NCBI GenBank assembly: GCA_028023455.1 | Contig: JAQFVV010000030.1 | Coordinates: 5,474,501-5,538,500, forward strand | DNA from: Epiperipatus broadwayi | Taxonomy: Eukaryota; Onychophora; Udeonychophora; Euonychophora; Peripatidae | Direction: 5' to 3' | DNA: 64,000 nt | In this document: positions 35,875 to 49,434 of the stretch, piece after piece | Position numbering within the stretch: the stretch's first letter is position 1 | Layout: each line of letters begins with the position of its first letter | Position numbers and translations under genes: made by a program | Notes under the pieces: generated by a model | What the model was told of the DNA's origin: nothing | Databases searched by the model: none | The model's input: only the letters and a program-made list of their open reading frames with translations

Positions 35875-37299
35875 CTATAAAAATAAATTATTAAATGTAA
35901 AAATCACTTAAAAAATAACAAATGTTCATTTTATTTCATTAACAGACTATATTATATTATTTTTATATAATTTTTACTTTTTAGATTTTAAAAACATATA
36001 TCACTCTAATTTGGGAAAAGTATTAAATAAATATAATCCAATGTACATCTTTATAATAAAGAATTGAAATAGAAAATAAAATTAGTTTACTTTGCCAACA
36101 AATAACTTGTGTTCTCTATGTTTAGCATTTTTGAATTTTCTATTCTTTTACTTTTTGTTCTTAAATTTTTCTTTTCTTCTTCTGCTTAATTTAAAACTAA
36201 TCTTCAATAAAATAAATTACGGTATCTCATTACTAGTGTGAAATTAACGACAAAAATTTTCAAATTCTCAATTGTTATCCAGTAATAGTTATATTGAATA
36301 TAACTTTCAATTAGTATATTGATTTTTTTTTTTGTTGTTAAATGATTTTGAGTATAACAATAAATGTTTTATTTACTCCATTTTTTAAAGACAAAAAAAT
36401 TTATTTTGGATTTTTTTTTTTAAATGTTCACAGAATTTTTTTTTTTAAACAAACTTTTGAAAGATTAAAAAGTAATTAGGATTAACTTGCCAGGTAAATC
36501 TTATTAAAAAAAATTTCCAGGGGATGAGTTGATCCATAACATACCAATTAGCTATTCAATAATGCTAGTAAATGAATATCTAATTTTTATTAGCTTGGAA
36601 TAAAAATCCCAATAATTAATTATTCTGGCTGTCAAAAAAAGTATCAATGTGCTGAATGAGAAAAAAAAAATCCAAAAAATATAAATGCTATGTGTTGAAG
36701 TGCCCACATTACGAATGGAGAAAATGTTTTCTGCCAAATAATATGGTTTATTAAATTTTTACTTTTTATAAAATTTTGAATTTACAATATTTTTTCCTCT
36801 GATATTTCAACATAAAACAAAAACTTCATGTAAGCAAATTTATTAGTTAGGTTTTTCATTCCATTTTTAAAAAATATGTAATTATTAATTACATTATTGC
36901 TCATATGTACCACATTGAACTGGATAGTATCCGTCTCAAAAGTCGCATCACCAAAAATAAAATTAACTTTTAGTTTTATTAGTTTTAACAATAAAGCTCG
37001 TTTTACAAAAAAAAAAAAAAAGAATTGTTTATAAAAGTGCGTGTATTAAAACACATACTCCTTTAGGTTAAATATATTTCATTTTATTTTTTTTATTATA
37101 TAAAATTGATTTTAAAATAGTTTTCTTGTACCGCTTGTTTTTATTTATTTTTTAATCAAATTGATTAAAAGCAAGTAAACTTGTTAAGTACATTCCTGTC
37201 TCTTTTATTTCAATCATTTCTAATTTAATACTAAAAGCAGAGATTTAATTTTGTTGTTGTTTTTCTTTAAAATAATCCCTGGTTAGAATTCCTAATTAG

Positions 37300-39452
37300 T
37301 TTGAGCAGGAGATTGAGATTTGCCCTGCCCTAAGGCACAGAATTCGAAAACAAGAAAAATTTATGCGGGAATGTAGCATGAGTATAAATAACCCCGCAAA
37401 TATTGGGACAATAGTTTTTATTCTTGGCTAACATGCTGCTTCAAAGTGAGATTCAGTATTCATTTTCACACTTTGATTATAGCCGACTGAGATTCATATC
37501 ATATTGGTAGCAGTTCAGACATTTAATTTCTTTTAAAAATTTGCAGTTGTTAAAAGACTTCGTTTATTCAACAATATGTCTTGCTAATTTAACCAAAGGA
37601 TAAATCCCTGACTTCCAACTCTTCTTCAGTCATGCAATAAAAGTCTAAAATAAACCGGATCCCCCAATATGCCTCTACACTTGCCACTGTCAAAGGATGG
37701 AACACCTAAAATATGAACCTAAATAAAAGTGTGCACACTTGTAAACTACGTGAACTGTTTTACTGTAAGGTAAATATTTTCTTTTATTCTTTCCAGGGTA
37801 TATTTTTTAGTTAAATCTCTGCTCAATCTAAAAATAAATCTGTAGTATTAATAATTATTTAACCTCATATTTATTAACTGTATTTGTTTTACATTGTATT
37901 TTGTGTGTGTCTAGAAATTTTAGTTTTAAGATTCCAAGTTTGTTTTCAATTTTATTTATCGGAGAGTGTGTAGTGAGTTTATATTTTTATATGCTTAATA
38001 TATCTCTATTTATATGCCTAACTTTTTCTAAATGCTTTAGCAGTCGTGCGTAATTTTAATTTGCTCATCTGTATTTATTTTATTGTCCAATAATTGATTT
38101 AAAATACTGTGTTTGCGCTTTTGCAAACCGCAATATCTTTTGGCTGGCAGCTTATTGTGTTTGTTAGTCTGTTTTTCCTTGTAGAGATTTTATTTTCCAT
38201 AGTTCAGATTACGTAGTAAGTAATCTCTCCTTTTATTGTATGAGACTAACCTTGGCTGGTTTAAATGTATTTGTCCATGAGCGTTTTGCAGAATTAAGAC
38301 ATTCTTAGTTCCGACGTTTCTTTTCCGGACTAAGAAAAGCTCGTCTGTGCTGTCTCGTTAATTTTCACATGCATCTTTTTTTTTTTTTTTTTAAATCTCT
38401 ATAAAATGGATGGAATTGTTGTTCTTTGTAATTTTATGAATCGCCAGCAGGAAGATAATATTAATCCCCTTGTAAATTATAGGTGAAAGACAGTTTCTTT
38501 CTGCTAAAGTATTTAATGTCTTAATATTTTCTACTTATCTACACTCTCTAATAAACTAACTTATAAAAAAATCTAGGTCAGCGTTTATATTTGCTGGCTA
38601 GATTTATTTTGTCGTTTACGTGCTGCTTTAAATTTATTCGTCAGAGCGTGTACTGGGAATTTTGTTTGTAAATTTATTTTGTAATTCTCATTATTACATT
38701 TTCTTGAAATGCTTGGGCAGACTTAACTAGTCTTATAATTACTTATCTGTCTCCTATTGAGACCTTTAATTATTGCACTTAGCTTAGTTTTGGCCAATCG
38801 TTTGGTTGATGATTCATCCGCCTTATGTTTATTTTCTTTTATCCGAGATGTGGTATTTTACGTCAGAGTATTTTCTAATTTTATTATTTCGGTACATGGG
38901 AGACGTAGATTTCCTCCCGTTTTATAATTTATACTCAGATGTATTTATTTATTTTTTTTGTTCTTAACATGGTGGATCATGAGCTGTTCTACTGGCATAT
39001 GACGTTCTTGGTCTCTAAGCCAAGAAATGCTTGCCGGCATTGTTTCGTTGAATGCTTTCAAGACCATATTGTTTTCATATCTTTAAATAAGGAAACCAGT
39101 GTTGTAAGTGAATTGTCAGCTGAAAGAAATTTGTTCCCTCCCTTTCTAATTCACTATTAGAAAATTAGTTTGTCTGCCAGAGCATTGAATTTTATTACTT
39201 CTGGTACACGCCTGATATAACCCTATTTATTGTATTATAAACTTTTACCTTATAATTTATATTTCTCGTAAATAAAATGTAAAAATTGTTTAAATTTAAT
39301 TTGGCTGACATTTGTCTTAGTGCTTTTATTTCTCAATTGTCTGAACAATATTTAAGATTTCTTGTTTCTCCCTGAATCTAGTCGGCGCAAACCATCTTCC
39401 TCATCCATTTTTGATCACAGTAAATAAATTTTCCAGATACTTATTGATCTGG
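37300..39452 (+). mobile_element. Possible second LTR (ends uncertain)
   Basis: A TATA box in GC-richer context (GAGTATAAATAACCCCGC, near 37380) begins about 2 kb of mildly less AT-rich sequence. This ends just before TGGCGCCC at 39453, which looks like a retroelement primer site followed by CTGTGATCAGGGAC. Neither the 5' LTR boundary nor a partner LTR was found, and no gag or pol frame follows. The size matches the LTRs at 15.8-20.5 kb, but I see no shared sequence. Confidence 0.3.
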
Positions 39453-39475
39453 TGGCGCCCTCTGTGATCAGGGAC
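39453..39475 (+). other. PBS-like site
   Basis: TGGCGCCC followed by TCTGTGATCAGGGAC. The first eight bases match common tRNA-primed retroelement sites; the rest is atypical. Confidence 0.3.
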
Positions 39476-39566
39476 GATACATTCAATAAATTTGTATATA
39501 TTTTTAGAATGAAATTTGTATTCTTACATGGAAATGTACCTGTAAATATTTGTTATAGTTTACGTA

Positions 39567-39662
39567 AGCTTGTGGTTAAGACCTGTAGAGGTCCCTACCT
39601 TCGCATTTTCACGCGCACATTCTTAAGGTTTAATGCTTTAGTAAATATTACCTACATGTAAC
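39567..39662. repeat. Short interspersed repeat, copy 2
   Basis: Matches 30101-30188 (AGCTTGTGGTTAAGACCTGT, GGTCCCTACCTTCGCATTTT) and lies just downstream of the PBS-like site. It retains a slightly longer centre (CACGCGCACATTC) than copy 1. Confidence 0.65.
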
Positions 39663-41702
39663 ATAATAAATTATTCTTTATATTTAACTTATTGAAATGA
39701 ATCATAATGTAGCATATAATAAAAATGTATACAAAATCATAAAAATTAGTACAAACATTAACAACTTGGCAGCTGATAATTCAGCACAGCTAGCAAAAAT
39801 TAGGTGGTTTCAAATTGCCAGGTACGTGAATTTATTTTTGCAAGACTTAACAACTACTGATGGCTCAATGCATGCAGTGGTTTATTTCTTGAAATTAGTG
39901 ATTGTTGGCTTCAACTTATGATAAATTGAATACTATATACACATTATGCATGCACACCTTCCCATCATTCGATTCAGCTTTCATTTTCCTTTCAGACCAT
40001 GTAATTTTCATTTCTCTACAATTAAAGGTAATAATTTTATGATGATTTTTCCAAATAGCACAATTACTTTTTTTCATTTTTGTTGTTCTTATAGTTTAAT
40101 GAGAAATTCACAACGGAGAATATGGATTATTCAACTGATTCAAACATGGACAGTGATCTCCACATGGAACTGAGAGACTAAGCTTTCTTGGAATTTTATG
40201 CTAGGGATTTCTTAGAAGTAGACATTTTTTGCTCTTTACATATCTTTGAAAGTATGGTGCTAATTGGACAACCTTTACACGCCACCCCCCGGCACGATAG
40301 AGAAAGTAAAATGTCAAATAGTTCTCCCTTCGCTTTCCCTATCTACCAAGAGAGTATGCAAAGCGATATTTTGACGGTTGTTGGAGATATAGTTTTATTT
40401 TGATAAAGGAAAATTGAGTGAAAAGTAAATTATAATTCAACTCCCCGATATACTATCCCAATGACTAGGTCATTTATAATTCCCTATCTCAGGTACTTTG
40501 GGGTAAGTATTTCTACAATTTTTTGTAGCCGTGGTAAGCATATATTACAAACAAGTGATTGTATTTTATTATAAGATTAAATCATAAATCTATTATACAG
40601 CTTTCTAGTTTAAATTTTGCTATTCTACATATAATATAAATCAAGCAGGAGTATTTGGATTCTATAATTAAGATATACATTTATGTTAAAAACAAAAAAA
40701 AAAATCCATTTCCTAACTTATACGCAAGTTAACTTATTTTGCCCTAAAATATAAAATGGTCAAAGATGGTGGCAAATGGATGTAGTCTATGCTCAACGAA
40801 TGCTTAATTTCATAAATTTAACAAAATAATGATTCTAAACTTATACACAGGTCTAACCATTTGAACTTTTCTCAATTGCTAAAATAAACTTTTAGGGTTA
40901 GATACATCTTTACATTTAGGTATGTAAAGTTATACCAAACTCATTTCCCCCTTTTTCTTTTTTAAAAAATACCAAAAAATGTATATAGGCCGGCCATAGG
41001 ACACTCAACATGAGGTGTCACTGCCATGATTAAATATAAACAAGACATAAAGGCAAAATGAGGGAAAAGAACAAGAAAATGAGAATCCTGCACTTAGTGG
41101 ATTTAAGTGAGACCTATATATAGGCAATATTATTTTACAATATCATATCTAATAACATGTTAATAAATATAATACAATTATAAACTTATTATATCAAATC
41201 TAATAATACATCCATAAAATTTAAAAAAAAAAAATTATAAATATATCTTTTCTTTTACTCATCTTTATTCTGCATTCTCTCCGGGTTCAAACTTCTGGGC
41301 GGACCAACTAAACCACTAGAAGAGATGGTGAAATTCACTTTAACTCCTTTCCATACTTGTAGAGTCTTTCAATAAGGATACACTGGATCTATAGAACACA
41401 CATCTTGGCAAATAAAGATCTGAACGGGCGGGTGCACTGCTATGGTTATTCTACTCCATAATTTTCAAGACAATTAGATAAAACTTGGTTATCATCTTAG
41501 GGATGTTTCTTTACTGGATAACTTAATATAAATTACAAATTTGTGTGACTTCCACGGTAAGCTTGTTTTCTATGAAATGGATTTACACCTTCATTTTAAA
41601 CTCTTCTTCTTAAATGTGATTTGGTGATAGTACAACAAAAAAAAAAAATACTGTATCAAGGTTCCATTACCACTTTAACTATTAGAAATTCGTCTCTGGT
41701 AA

Positions 41703-41782
41703 TTCTAGAATTATATCCCTGGGTGCTTCGTTTTTTATCATTTTCTAGAATTATATCCCTGGGTGCTTCGTTTTTTATCATT
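41703..41782. repeat. Exact 40-bp tandem duplication
   Basis: TTCTAGAATTATATCCCTGG plus the next 20 bases are repeated without a difference at 41703-41742 and 41743-41782. The identity suggests a recent slippage event or an assembly artefact. Confidence 0.85.
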
Positions 41783-43857
41783 TTAGTAATGGCAATCCAA
41801 AATGGTTTTGTTTTTTATTTTTTATTATCGCCGAACTGCGTATGATTAGATGATTTCCAAAATCATATGGTTGTTTGTAGCTTTAATTAATATCCACGCA
41901 AACCACAAAGGAAAAATATTCAACAAAAGTTTATATCCATTCCATAACCGGCAGGTCCCATAAAAAAAAAAATGCTATATCATGAACAACAAGAGAATTT
42001 CATCAAACTCCCTCTCGGACTAAAAAAAATATTCAGCAACCAAACAGCATAACGAGCCAGAATAATAATAATCAACTAATTCCCCTCCACCTCAGAGGTA
42101 GGTTATTATATATCCCTCAGTCCACCCATAAGTTGCAATTGCTTACATCCCTCTTCGAGATATTGCATCAGATAATTTTATTTTAAGTACATTCTTTTAC
42201 AAATTTTGTTTCAAAATCTCTCTTTTTCCAATTTTTTTTTTTTTAGAAATTTCAAACTCCATATTGGAGTAATAGACCACCCACATTCTTTAGATAAAAT
42301 GCTTTTAATTCGATTTTACAAATTAATTAAACACCTCTATCTGATTACATAAAAAAATATATAAATAGGAAGACAAAGATTGATTAAATCCACCCTTTTA
42401 ATGGAAGATTCTTTTCACCAAAAAAATATCTTTTTTTTAAAAAAAAAAAACTTTTAAAAACCATCAAAAAAAAAAGAAAATAATAAAAAAAAAAAATATA
42501 CAGAAATCTTTACATATATGTGTGTGTTGGAACATTTGCAATAAATATGATACACATATTAATAAATTCACACAAAGAGATACATAAAATATTCCACCAC
42601 ATAAACAAAGATTAATTCTTTTATTTCTTTATATAAATTTATAAATACTTTTATCCAAAGAATATGCATTTATAGTATGTATTATATTCCAAAATAAACT
42701 AATATATAAGTGTTAGTTATGTATGTAAAGAGATGGGAATCTAGTATAGACCAACTCTCATTGTTTATTCAGTGGATTGAATAAAGTTAGCTGTGAAATC
42801 GTTGGCTACAGCCATCTTGTGCACAGATGTTCTACGGTCTGGCACAATATATATAGAATTTTAATATCACAGTAATTACATATAGTGAAGCCTGCAATAC
42901 GGCTGTCTCAATATACACTACTTCAATTATATGCTATTAAATTTTAAAAAAATGGTAAATTTTATGAGTCCGTATCATTTCCAGCATGAAAAGTAGTTTC
43001 ACATTCTCAAATATTAAATCTCAGACTTCTGTCAATTTGTATATTAATCATATTGAAAGCAGGCATTTGTTTTCTTCACTTTTTTTTTTTTCCTTTCCAA
43101 AAGCTTAATTTAATATTGTCTTTTGTTTAAGTGATAAAACAAATATTGATTTAGTTGTAAAAAAAACAAAAAAACTAGTAAAACATTTCTATAGATATTC
43201 TTGTACTGCATCAGAAAACTTAAAAGTCTATATGAAAAGTTAAGCCAAAAATCTGAACTGGATAATTCCAAGGCATGCAATTGCAAGTAGGGAATAATTG
43301 TATAAATTTCGAAGTTGATATAGATGTGAAAGCATGAAAACACCTGAGAAAGTAGTGTCTGCCAATAATAAAGCTGCTACTATGTTTCCATTAAAGTGAA
43401 AAAATATTCAAGAAAAAAAATATTATCCAAAACAAATGATAAAATGTGATGAAACTCAGTTGTTCTGATACATCAATGACTTCAGGAAGTCACTCATTCA
43501 ATACTTCATTGTCTATTTTATTTGGGGTAAAAAATTTATGGTATGCTAAGTTTTTTTTTTTTTTGAGGGAATGTGAATGAGTGAACACATACACACTAAA
43601 TATATATGTAAATGTGCTGTGCTCTCAAAACATCTTTTTTTTTTTAATTTATTTATATTATGTTAATTTGCATATGAATACTATATATGTGAAAACAAAT
43701 GTTTGTTGTGTTATACATATATTTCTGAAGTGAAAAGTACTTTATACCCGTAGGATAGTACTTATAATCAAATTGAGGGCTATTATCCACTATACACAAT
43801 ATGTGCTAGTTATGTTTGGAACAAATTATAATGGATATTGTGGCTTCACTATATATA

Positions 43858-45168
43858 GACCTGGGTCTCGTTTTATGCGATAGATAGGTTCCTCAGAAAA
43901 TGTGCAAAAGAAATCGCACAAAAATAGACGTATCTTACCTTGAAAAGGGGGGGATATGGACTGTGATTTTTCAAAAATCGCATAAAAGCAAAGCACCAAC
44001 GTAAAACTACTTTAAAATTCGCGCAAAAAAAAAAATAAGGAAATAAAATATGACTAAAAAAAAATTTCAAATATGAAAAAAATTGATACAAGACAAACTT
44101 TTTTTTAACTACAATATTTAATTTTATTCAAAACAATATATTTTTATGCATAATTTACAGTACAGTAATTTACTTTTTTTTATATACGTTTTAATTATTA
44201 TCGCTATTTGCCGATAAACAGGTTCGTTTGCAAACTGGTAAAAAATCAGATTCTTCACAAAAGGAAATACAACTAGCGCCAACTTCACTCTCATGTTGTG
44301 TTAATGGTTTTCTGGTGACAACGTAATTAGTAATTAGTCTTTGAGACGATGATTTTATTAATTGTTTATGAAGCTCGTGATATCCAGACATACAACCATT
44401 TAGCTCTCATTGGAATTTAAGAGCACGTTCGTGATTAGGGTCATTAATAAGAAAATAATTTGCCAACTGATTAGAAAGTTGAAGACCTTCTCGAATCATT
44501 TTTGCAGTGAAAGGAACAGGTTCCACTTCTGTTTCATTATCTTTTTCTACACTGCTGGGAAAAATTTAATTAAAATTAACAACTAAAAATTAAATTCTTA
44601 TTTTTGTCTTTAATTTTCAATTCCGTTTAAAAATCAAATTTCATTTCACATCACATTAATTTCAGGTCGCCTTAAGTAATTTTTAAATTGTTAATTACAA
44701 TTAAATATCAGATTTTAATTTTTAATTGTCAAATTTAATTGTGCCCACTGCTATTACTCATCTTTTAAAAATAAACTTGCGGACACTAGATGATTAATAA
44801 ATGATTATGTTCTTTTTTAAAAAGCAAAAACAGAATGTGATTTAAAATGCAAAATTAACACACACAATGTTTGAACAAATTTACATTATAATCTTATAAA
44901 ATATAATGTGTGTACATAAAATGTGGAAATCACGATTTTAATTTCATTATTGCATAAAATCTTACTATTATAAAGCACTGAAAATATTGATATTTTTAAG
45001 ATGAAAGTCGAATTCCAATAATGTGCTATTACTTTCAATATGACGTAAGTGCACGAAATTTATTATTTAAAGTAATAGCGCATTATCGGAGTTCGACTTC
45101 CGAAGAAACATGAATCGCGTAACTTCAAAATCGCGTTAAATAAATCTGCGTAAAACGAGACCCAGGTG
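43858..45168 (-). mobile_element. Pogo/Tigger-like element, copy 2 (1311 bp)
   Basis: The left end GACCTGGGTCTCGTTTTATG and the inverted right end CACCTGGGTCTCGTTTTACG are terminal repeats with TA on both sides (43856-43857, 45169-45170). It shares ends and sub-terminal sequence with 4689-5652 (for example CGCATAAAAGCAAAGCA against CACATAAAAGCAAAGCA, and CTTCAAAATCGC). It contains a transposase C-terminus on the minus strand. A secondary inverted repeat (about 45004-45104, GAAGTCGAACTCCGATAATG and its partner) sits near one end. Confidence 0.8.
44191..44556 (-). pseudogene. Pogo/Tigger transposase C-terminal remnant
   Basis: One frame reads SSVEKDNETEVEPVPFTAKM, then IREGLQLSNQLANYFLINDP and NHERALKFQ. 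After a TGA at about 44421 it continues in the same frame ELNGCMSGYHELHKQLIKSS to the stop at 44191. The E-G-L-x-L-x-N/D-x-F-x-x-x-D-P-x-x-E-R-A-L-K-F order is typical of the C-terminus of Tigger/pogo transposases. The upstream edge follows a TTTTTCCCAG acceptor-like sequence. The catalytic DDE part is absent, so this is a fragment. Confidence 0.75.
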
Positions 45169-46173
45169 TATATAGTTTTAAAAAAATAAGGTTAATATGA
45201 AATTCTATATTTTAATTTTAGAAATAAAATTTCTAAGTAAAATAATTTTTAAAAGCATGGTTAAAAGATTACATAAATCTTATGAAAATTTTAAAAGTGT
45301 ATTAACAATAAAAAAATCTTTGCATTTGTTTTGTGTAAACTTTAGATCTCAATTCAAAAATGATCGTTATTAAAGCATTTCTATAATTACTATCATCATG
45401 TTGTGCAATGTAGATAGAGATGGAACTATTCCTTACAAATTTTAACTTGTTAATACTTCATTAGATTCAGCAAAGTTTGACAAAAGTTTTTTAAGTTCAT
45501 TAACTTTTTTTCTTTTATCAAATAAAATAAATACTGCTTGTATCTTGTAACCAAAACAAATCAATAGTATGATTGAATTATAATAAACTAAAATAAAGAA
45601 CGAAAGCAATGCACATAAGTGCAAATACATTTGTAATTAATTAAAACTTAAAAGTCAATCTTTTTAACCAATCTTTGATTAAATGGTATTTTTCAAGTTT
45701 CATTTAATGCAAAGAAAGAAAAAGAAAGGAAGCTTACACATGGTTTCAAACTTTTTTTTTTTAAGGAATTAACTTGCATGAAATGTTATCTTGATTTGTC
45801 AATGATCGATATAATAAATGATAATTCAAAGACTAATGGAGGTGGATAAAAATAACACAAGAAATCAGACATAAGATGCAGAAATAATGAATAGTGATTT
45901 AAATTTGTATATATAGTGAACTCTTGATTCATATATTTTTCAAAGGATCAGACGAAATAAACAATAATTATATAAAAATGACAGAATAAAAGTCAATTAA
46001 TAGTTAAAAGGCAATTTAATGATCATTCAATGAAATGCAATATGCATAAAATATAACTAAAACCATTAGCTTTAAGTACAATTCAAAACATTAAACAATT
46101 ACTATTTTCAAAATATATGTGTATGTGTAAATTTATATAAAGTATAGTCAAAAATTGGAAAAAATAAAAATCC

Positions 46174-47010
46174 TTATGCTGCTCTTCCACAAAATAATAA
46201 TCAGAAAATAATAAATTCTTTAATACAGCTATATAATCAATAATAATTTTATACATAAAAAGCCTTTTTCAGCAGCTGCTTTGGTGCCCTTTTCAAATGT
46301 TACTAATCTATAACGGTAACAAATTATTTAACGGTAACAAATTATTTCAGACATAAAAGCATACAGTATCCAATAATGGAATCAAAACAAACAATAATAT
46401 AAATAATTAAAACAAATCAAAACCCTCATATATAAATTCAATAATTACAAAATAATTGACTCTATCATAACAATATGTTAAATAAATATTACATGCATTT
46501 TTTATACAATTATATATATCATCTTATATAATTTTCCATTCATTTTTAATCGACCAATTATTAACCAAATTTATAGAAGTCTACATTAAAAATAATTTGA
46601 ATAATTGTATGAATATTTACAAGACTTCTATAAATTTGGCTAATAATTGATTAAAAATGAATGGAAAATTATAGAAGATGATATATATAATTGTATAAAA
46701 AATGCATGTAATATTTATTTAACATATTGTTATGATATAGTCAATTATTTTGTAATTATTGAATTTATATATGAGGGTTTTGATTTGTTTTAATTATTCA
46801 TATAATTATTATTTGTTTTAATTCCACTATTGGACACTGGATGGTTTTATGTCAGAAATAATTCGTTAACGTTATATAGATTAATAACATTTGAAAAGGG
46901 CACCAAAACAGGTTCTGAAAAAGGCTTTTTATGTATAAAATTATTATTGATTATATAGATGTAGTAAAGAATTTATTATTACTTTCTGATTATTATAAAG
47001 TGTAGCATAA
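46174..47010. repeat. Long foldback, 837 bp
   Basis: Arms of about 400 bp (46174-46582 and 46622-47010) are inverted copies around a 39-nt loop. The innermost 18 bp pair perfectly (CCAAATTTATAGAAGTCT) and the outer end is TTATGCT/AGCATAA. Mismatches and small gaps rise toward the outside (for example an ATTTAACGGTAACAA duplication on the left). No terminal coding sequence or target duplication was recognised. Confidence 0.85.
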
Positions 47011-47538
47011 TCACGTTTAAGAAATCAGAGATAATATTAATTGTGCATACTCATTAGATTTTTTAAAATAAATAATCTTATCTAACCATTAATTTATTAC
47101 AAAAAGTAAAAAAAAAAATTACATTTACAAATTGTACTATTTCAATTATCTCTGAAAATATCAACTTTCAATAGAAAATAAAACAAAACTTTTCTTTTGT
47201 TTAAACTAGTAGTAAAATTATAAGAATTAAGAGAGAGAAAAAACTATTGCATGGGAATTATGAAATGATAGTGTGAAAATCCATGTTTGTGTATTTCTAT
47301 AACATCTATTTCCATAACACTGCATTTGGGACCAATAAAAGAAGGCAATGGATAGTAAAAAATGATATATGCATATCTGATAAATGGAGAGTTCATTGTA
47401 TAGATATTACAAAGAATTGTATATTCTGAAATTTTTTTAGTGTACAATAGTCTGAAGTAAAACATTCTACTGAGATATAATAATTATCATTGATATCTCT
47501 CCCTAGTATAATCAAAAATATAAATAATTATAACTTAC

Positions 47539-47661
47539 CCTTCATCTGATGATTCCGCTTTTGTAATCGCCATACCTTCAGACAAACTACCTCTAAATTT
47601 ATCTTCTGGACTTTGACCACGACGATCTTTGCCATGAGAATGGCTTCTTTTGTCATGTGAT
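47539..47661 (-). CDS. PRPF4B: PRPF4B exon with DKFRGSLSEGM motif
   Basis: Exon of 123 nt. The acceptor is TTTTAAG|A, whose A completes the Arg codon begun in the RS exon; the donor is GG|GTAAGT. The peptide runs RSHDKRSHSHGKDRRG, then SPEDKFRGSLSEGM, then an acidic ESSDEG end. Human PRPF4B has a nearly identical EDKFKGSLSEGM at the end of its RS domain, followed by an ESSSDD stretch, so this is one of the most diagnostic exons in the window. The final GG is completed to Gly by the next exon. Confidence 0.93.
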
Positions 47662-49434
47662 CTTAAAATAATATAAATAAATATATATTTGTGCATGCAC
47701 AAATAAGCATACTCTAATAATTTCAAAAATTCCAATAAATAAAAAGTTATTAAATGTCCTCTTTCTTGCATCAATGCTATAATACATTATATTTTAAAAA
47801 ATGCTCCAATGTTTATCTAACTTCTATATTGTTATTTAGATAATAATCAATCATTGATACTTGAAGAAAGATAGCTTTATATTAATGACGATTTTTGTAA
47901 AGCATTAATCAAACCAGCTTACAGTTTCAATTAACAATTAAGACGTACATTCTAATAATTTCAATAAATCAGTAAAAAAAATTTCCTAACTCAAACTTAT
48001 TAGAGAAATTTTAACAAACTTGCAAAGAACATCATCTTTCTTGCCACTAATAAAAAGTTTCAGGTCTTCAAATACCAATGATTGATTTATTATCCATATT
48101 TATAAGGTAAAGTGGCAACCATTTGCTTATCTTGAGTATATAGTGAGGATTTATGATTGTAGTGCCAATACTTGCATTAATTGTATTGGCAATATGAATA
48201 TGAAAATTAATATTTCACTAAAATATATATATAAATCCTAGAAATATCTGTGTTCTTTTACTGAGGACACAAGAGATTGTAAAAGACCCAGAAAGAGAAC
48301 ACTTGAGATAGATGGATGAAATAAGAAAGTGTGTAGGGGTAATGAGAAGAGAGGTTAGAAATTGAAAAAGATTGATAGAACTTGGGAGAGCCCTTCATCC
48401 TGCAGCGGATTGATAATGGTTGACGATGATGATGAATTCTAAAATCAAACAAATTTTAAAACTCAAATTTTTTGTTGTTTCTTTTTATAAAAATTTACAA
48501 GTTTAAAAGGTATGTTGCTAAAAGATACCCACAAAAAATACATCATACACAACATAAATACTAAAAACAACTAAACAAGGATTAAATTAATTAATTCCTA
48601 ATAAAAAGAGTTGTTTAATTTGGTCATAGATTAGTCCAGGGGTTCCCAACCATATGCCCGCTATCCTAACATGATAAAAAATTATTTACCTGATACAAAT
48701 AAATTTAATTTTTTAAATTTCTTATAAATTATTGTATTATATTGTAATCAAATTGTAGGGCATATTATATTTTTACAGTGTAAATAAATATTTTTTTATA
48801 CATTATGTGTATTATTAACAATATCCAACTATAAATTTACATTGAAAAAATAAATGGTGCCTGCCACCTGACCGGTATTATAGAATGTGCTCTTAAGTGC
48901 AAAAAGGTTGGGGACCCCTGGTTTAGTCATTTCATATGAGTTTTTTTTTTTTATACAAAAATATTTTATTTGAAAGCACTGTATGTAGCAAATTGAGATA
49001 TTTACTTGAAAGGTGTATTAAATTATTTCTGCTTTCTTTAATATTCTGTTTTCATTAAAAATATAATCTTTACAATATCAATATATAAACGACATGTTAT
49101 TAATTGTGAGAATATCTCAAAACATCTTAGTAGCTCATGCATAATCAATAATAAGATATATGAGTATATAATATGAGTGATTAAGAACTAATAAGCTTAA
49201 TGAAAATATATTATTTCAAAGGTCTATAATAAGTGTAACTTTTATATATCATGCAACTCTAGACTATCATAAACTTTAGAAGATAGCATTAAATGGATTC
49301 TTAAAAGATTTTGGAGACAAGGGATTAATTTATACAAAAATTAATGAAAATGAGAAAATTATAATATTGTCATATATAATATATATTCAGCTACGTATGT
49401 AACTGAACATCACATATATACAAATTTAATTTAC
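47662..49434 (-). other. PRPF4B intron, 1.8 kb, with hAT MITE
   Basis: Shortest intron seen, between the RS exon and the DKFRGSLSEGM exon. The only recognisable item is the hAT element at 48637-48920; the rest is plain AT-rich intron. Confidence 0.75.
48637..48920. mobile_element. hAT-type MITE, 284 bp
   Basis: Ends CAGGGGTTCCCAACC and, inverted, CAGGGGTCCCCAACC, the classic hAT/Charlie-like termini. They are flanked by GATTAGTC (48629-48636) and GTTTAGTC (48921-48928), an 8-bp target duplication with one mismatch. The interior is AT-rich and non-coding. Confidence 0.85.

Larger units (their letters stand above)
35875..47538 (-). other. PRPF4B intron, 11.7 kb
   Basis: Contents: possible LTR and PBS (37300-39475), repeat copy 2 (39567-39662), a 40-bp tandem duplication (41703-41782), pogo-like element copy 2 (43858-45168) and the 837-bp foldback (46174-47010). 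The stretches 35.9-37.2, 40.4-41.6 and 41.9-43.8 kb show only AT-rich sequence, and I assign nothing in them. Confidence 0.7.
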
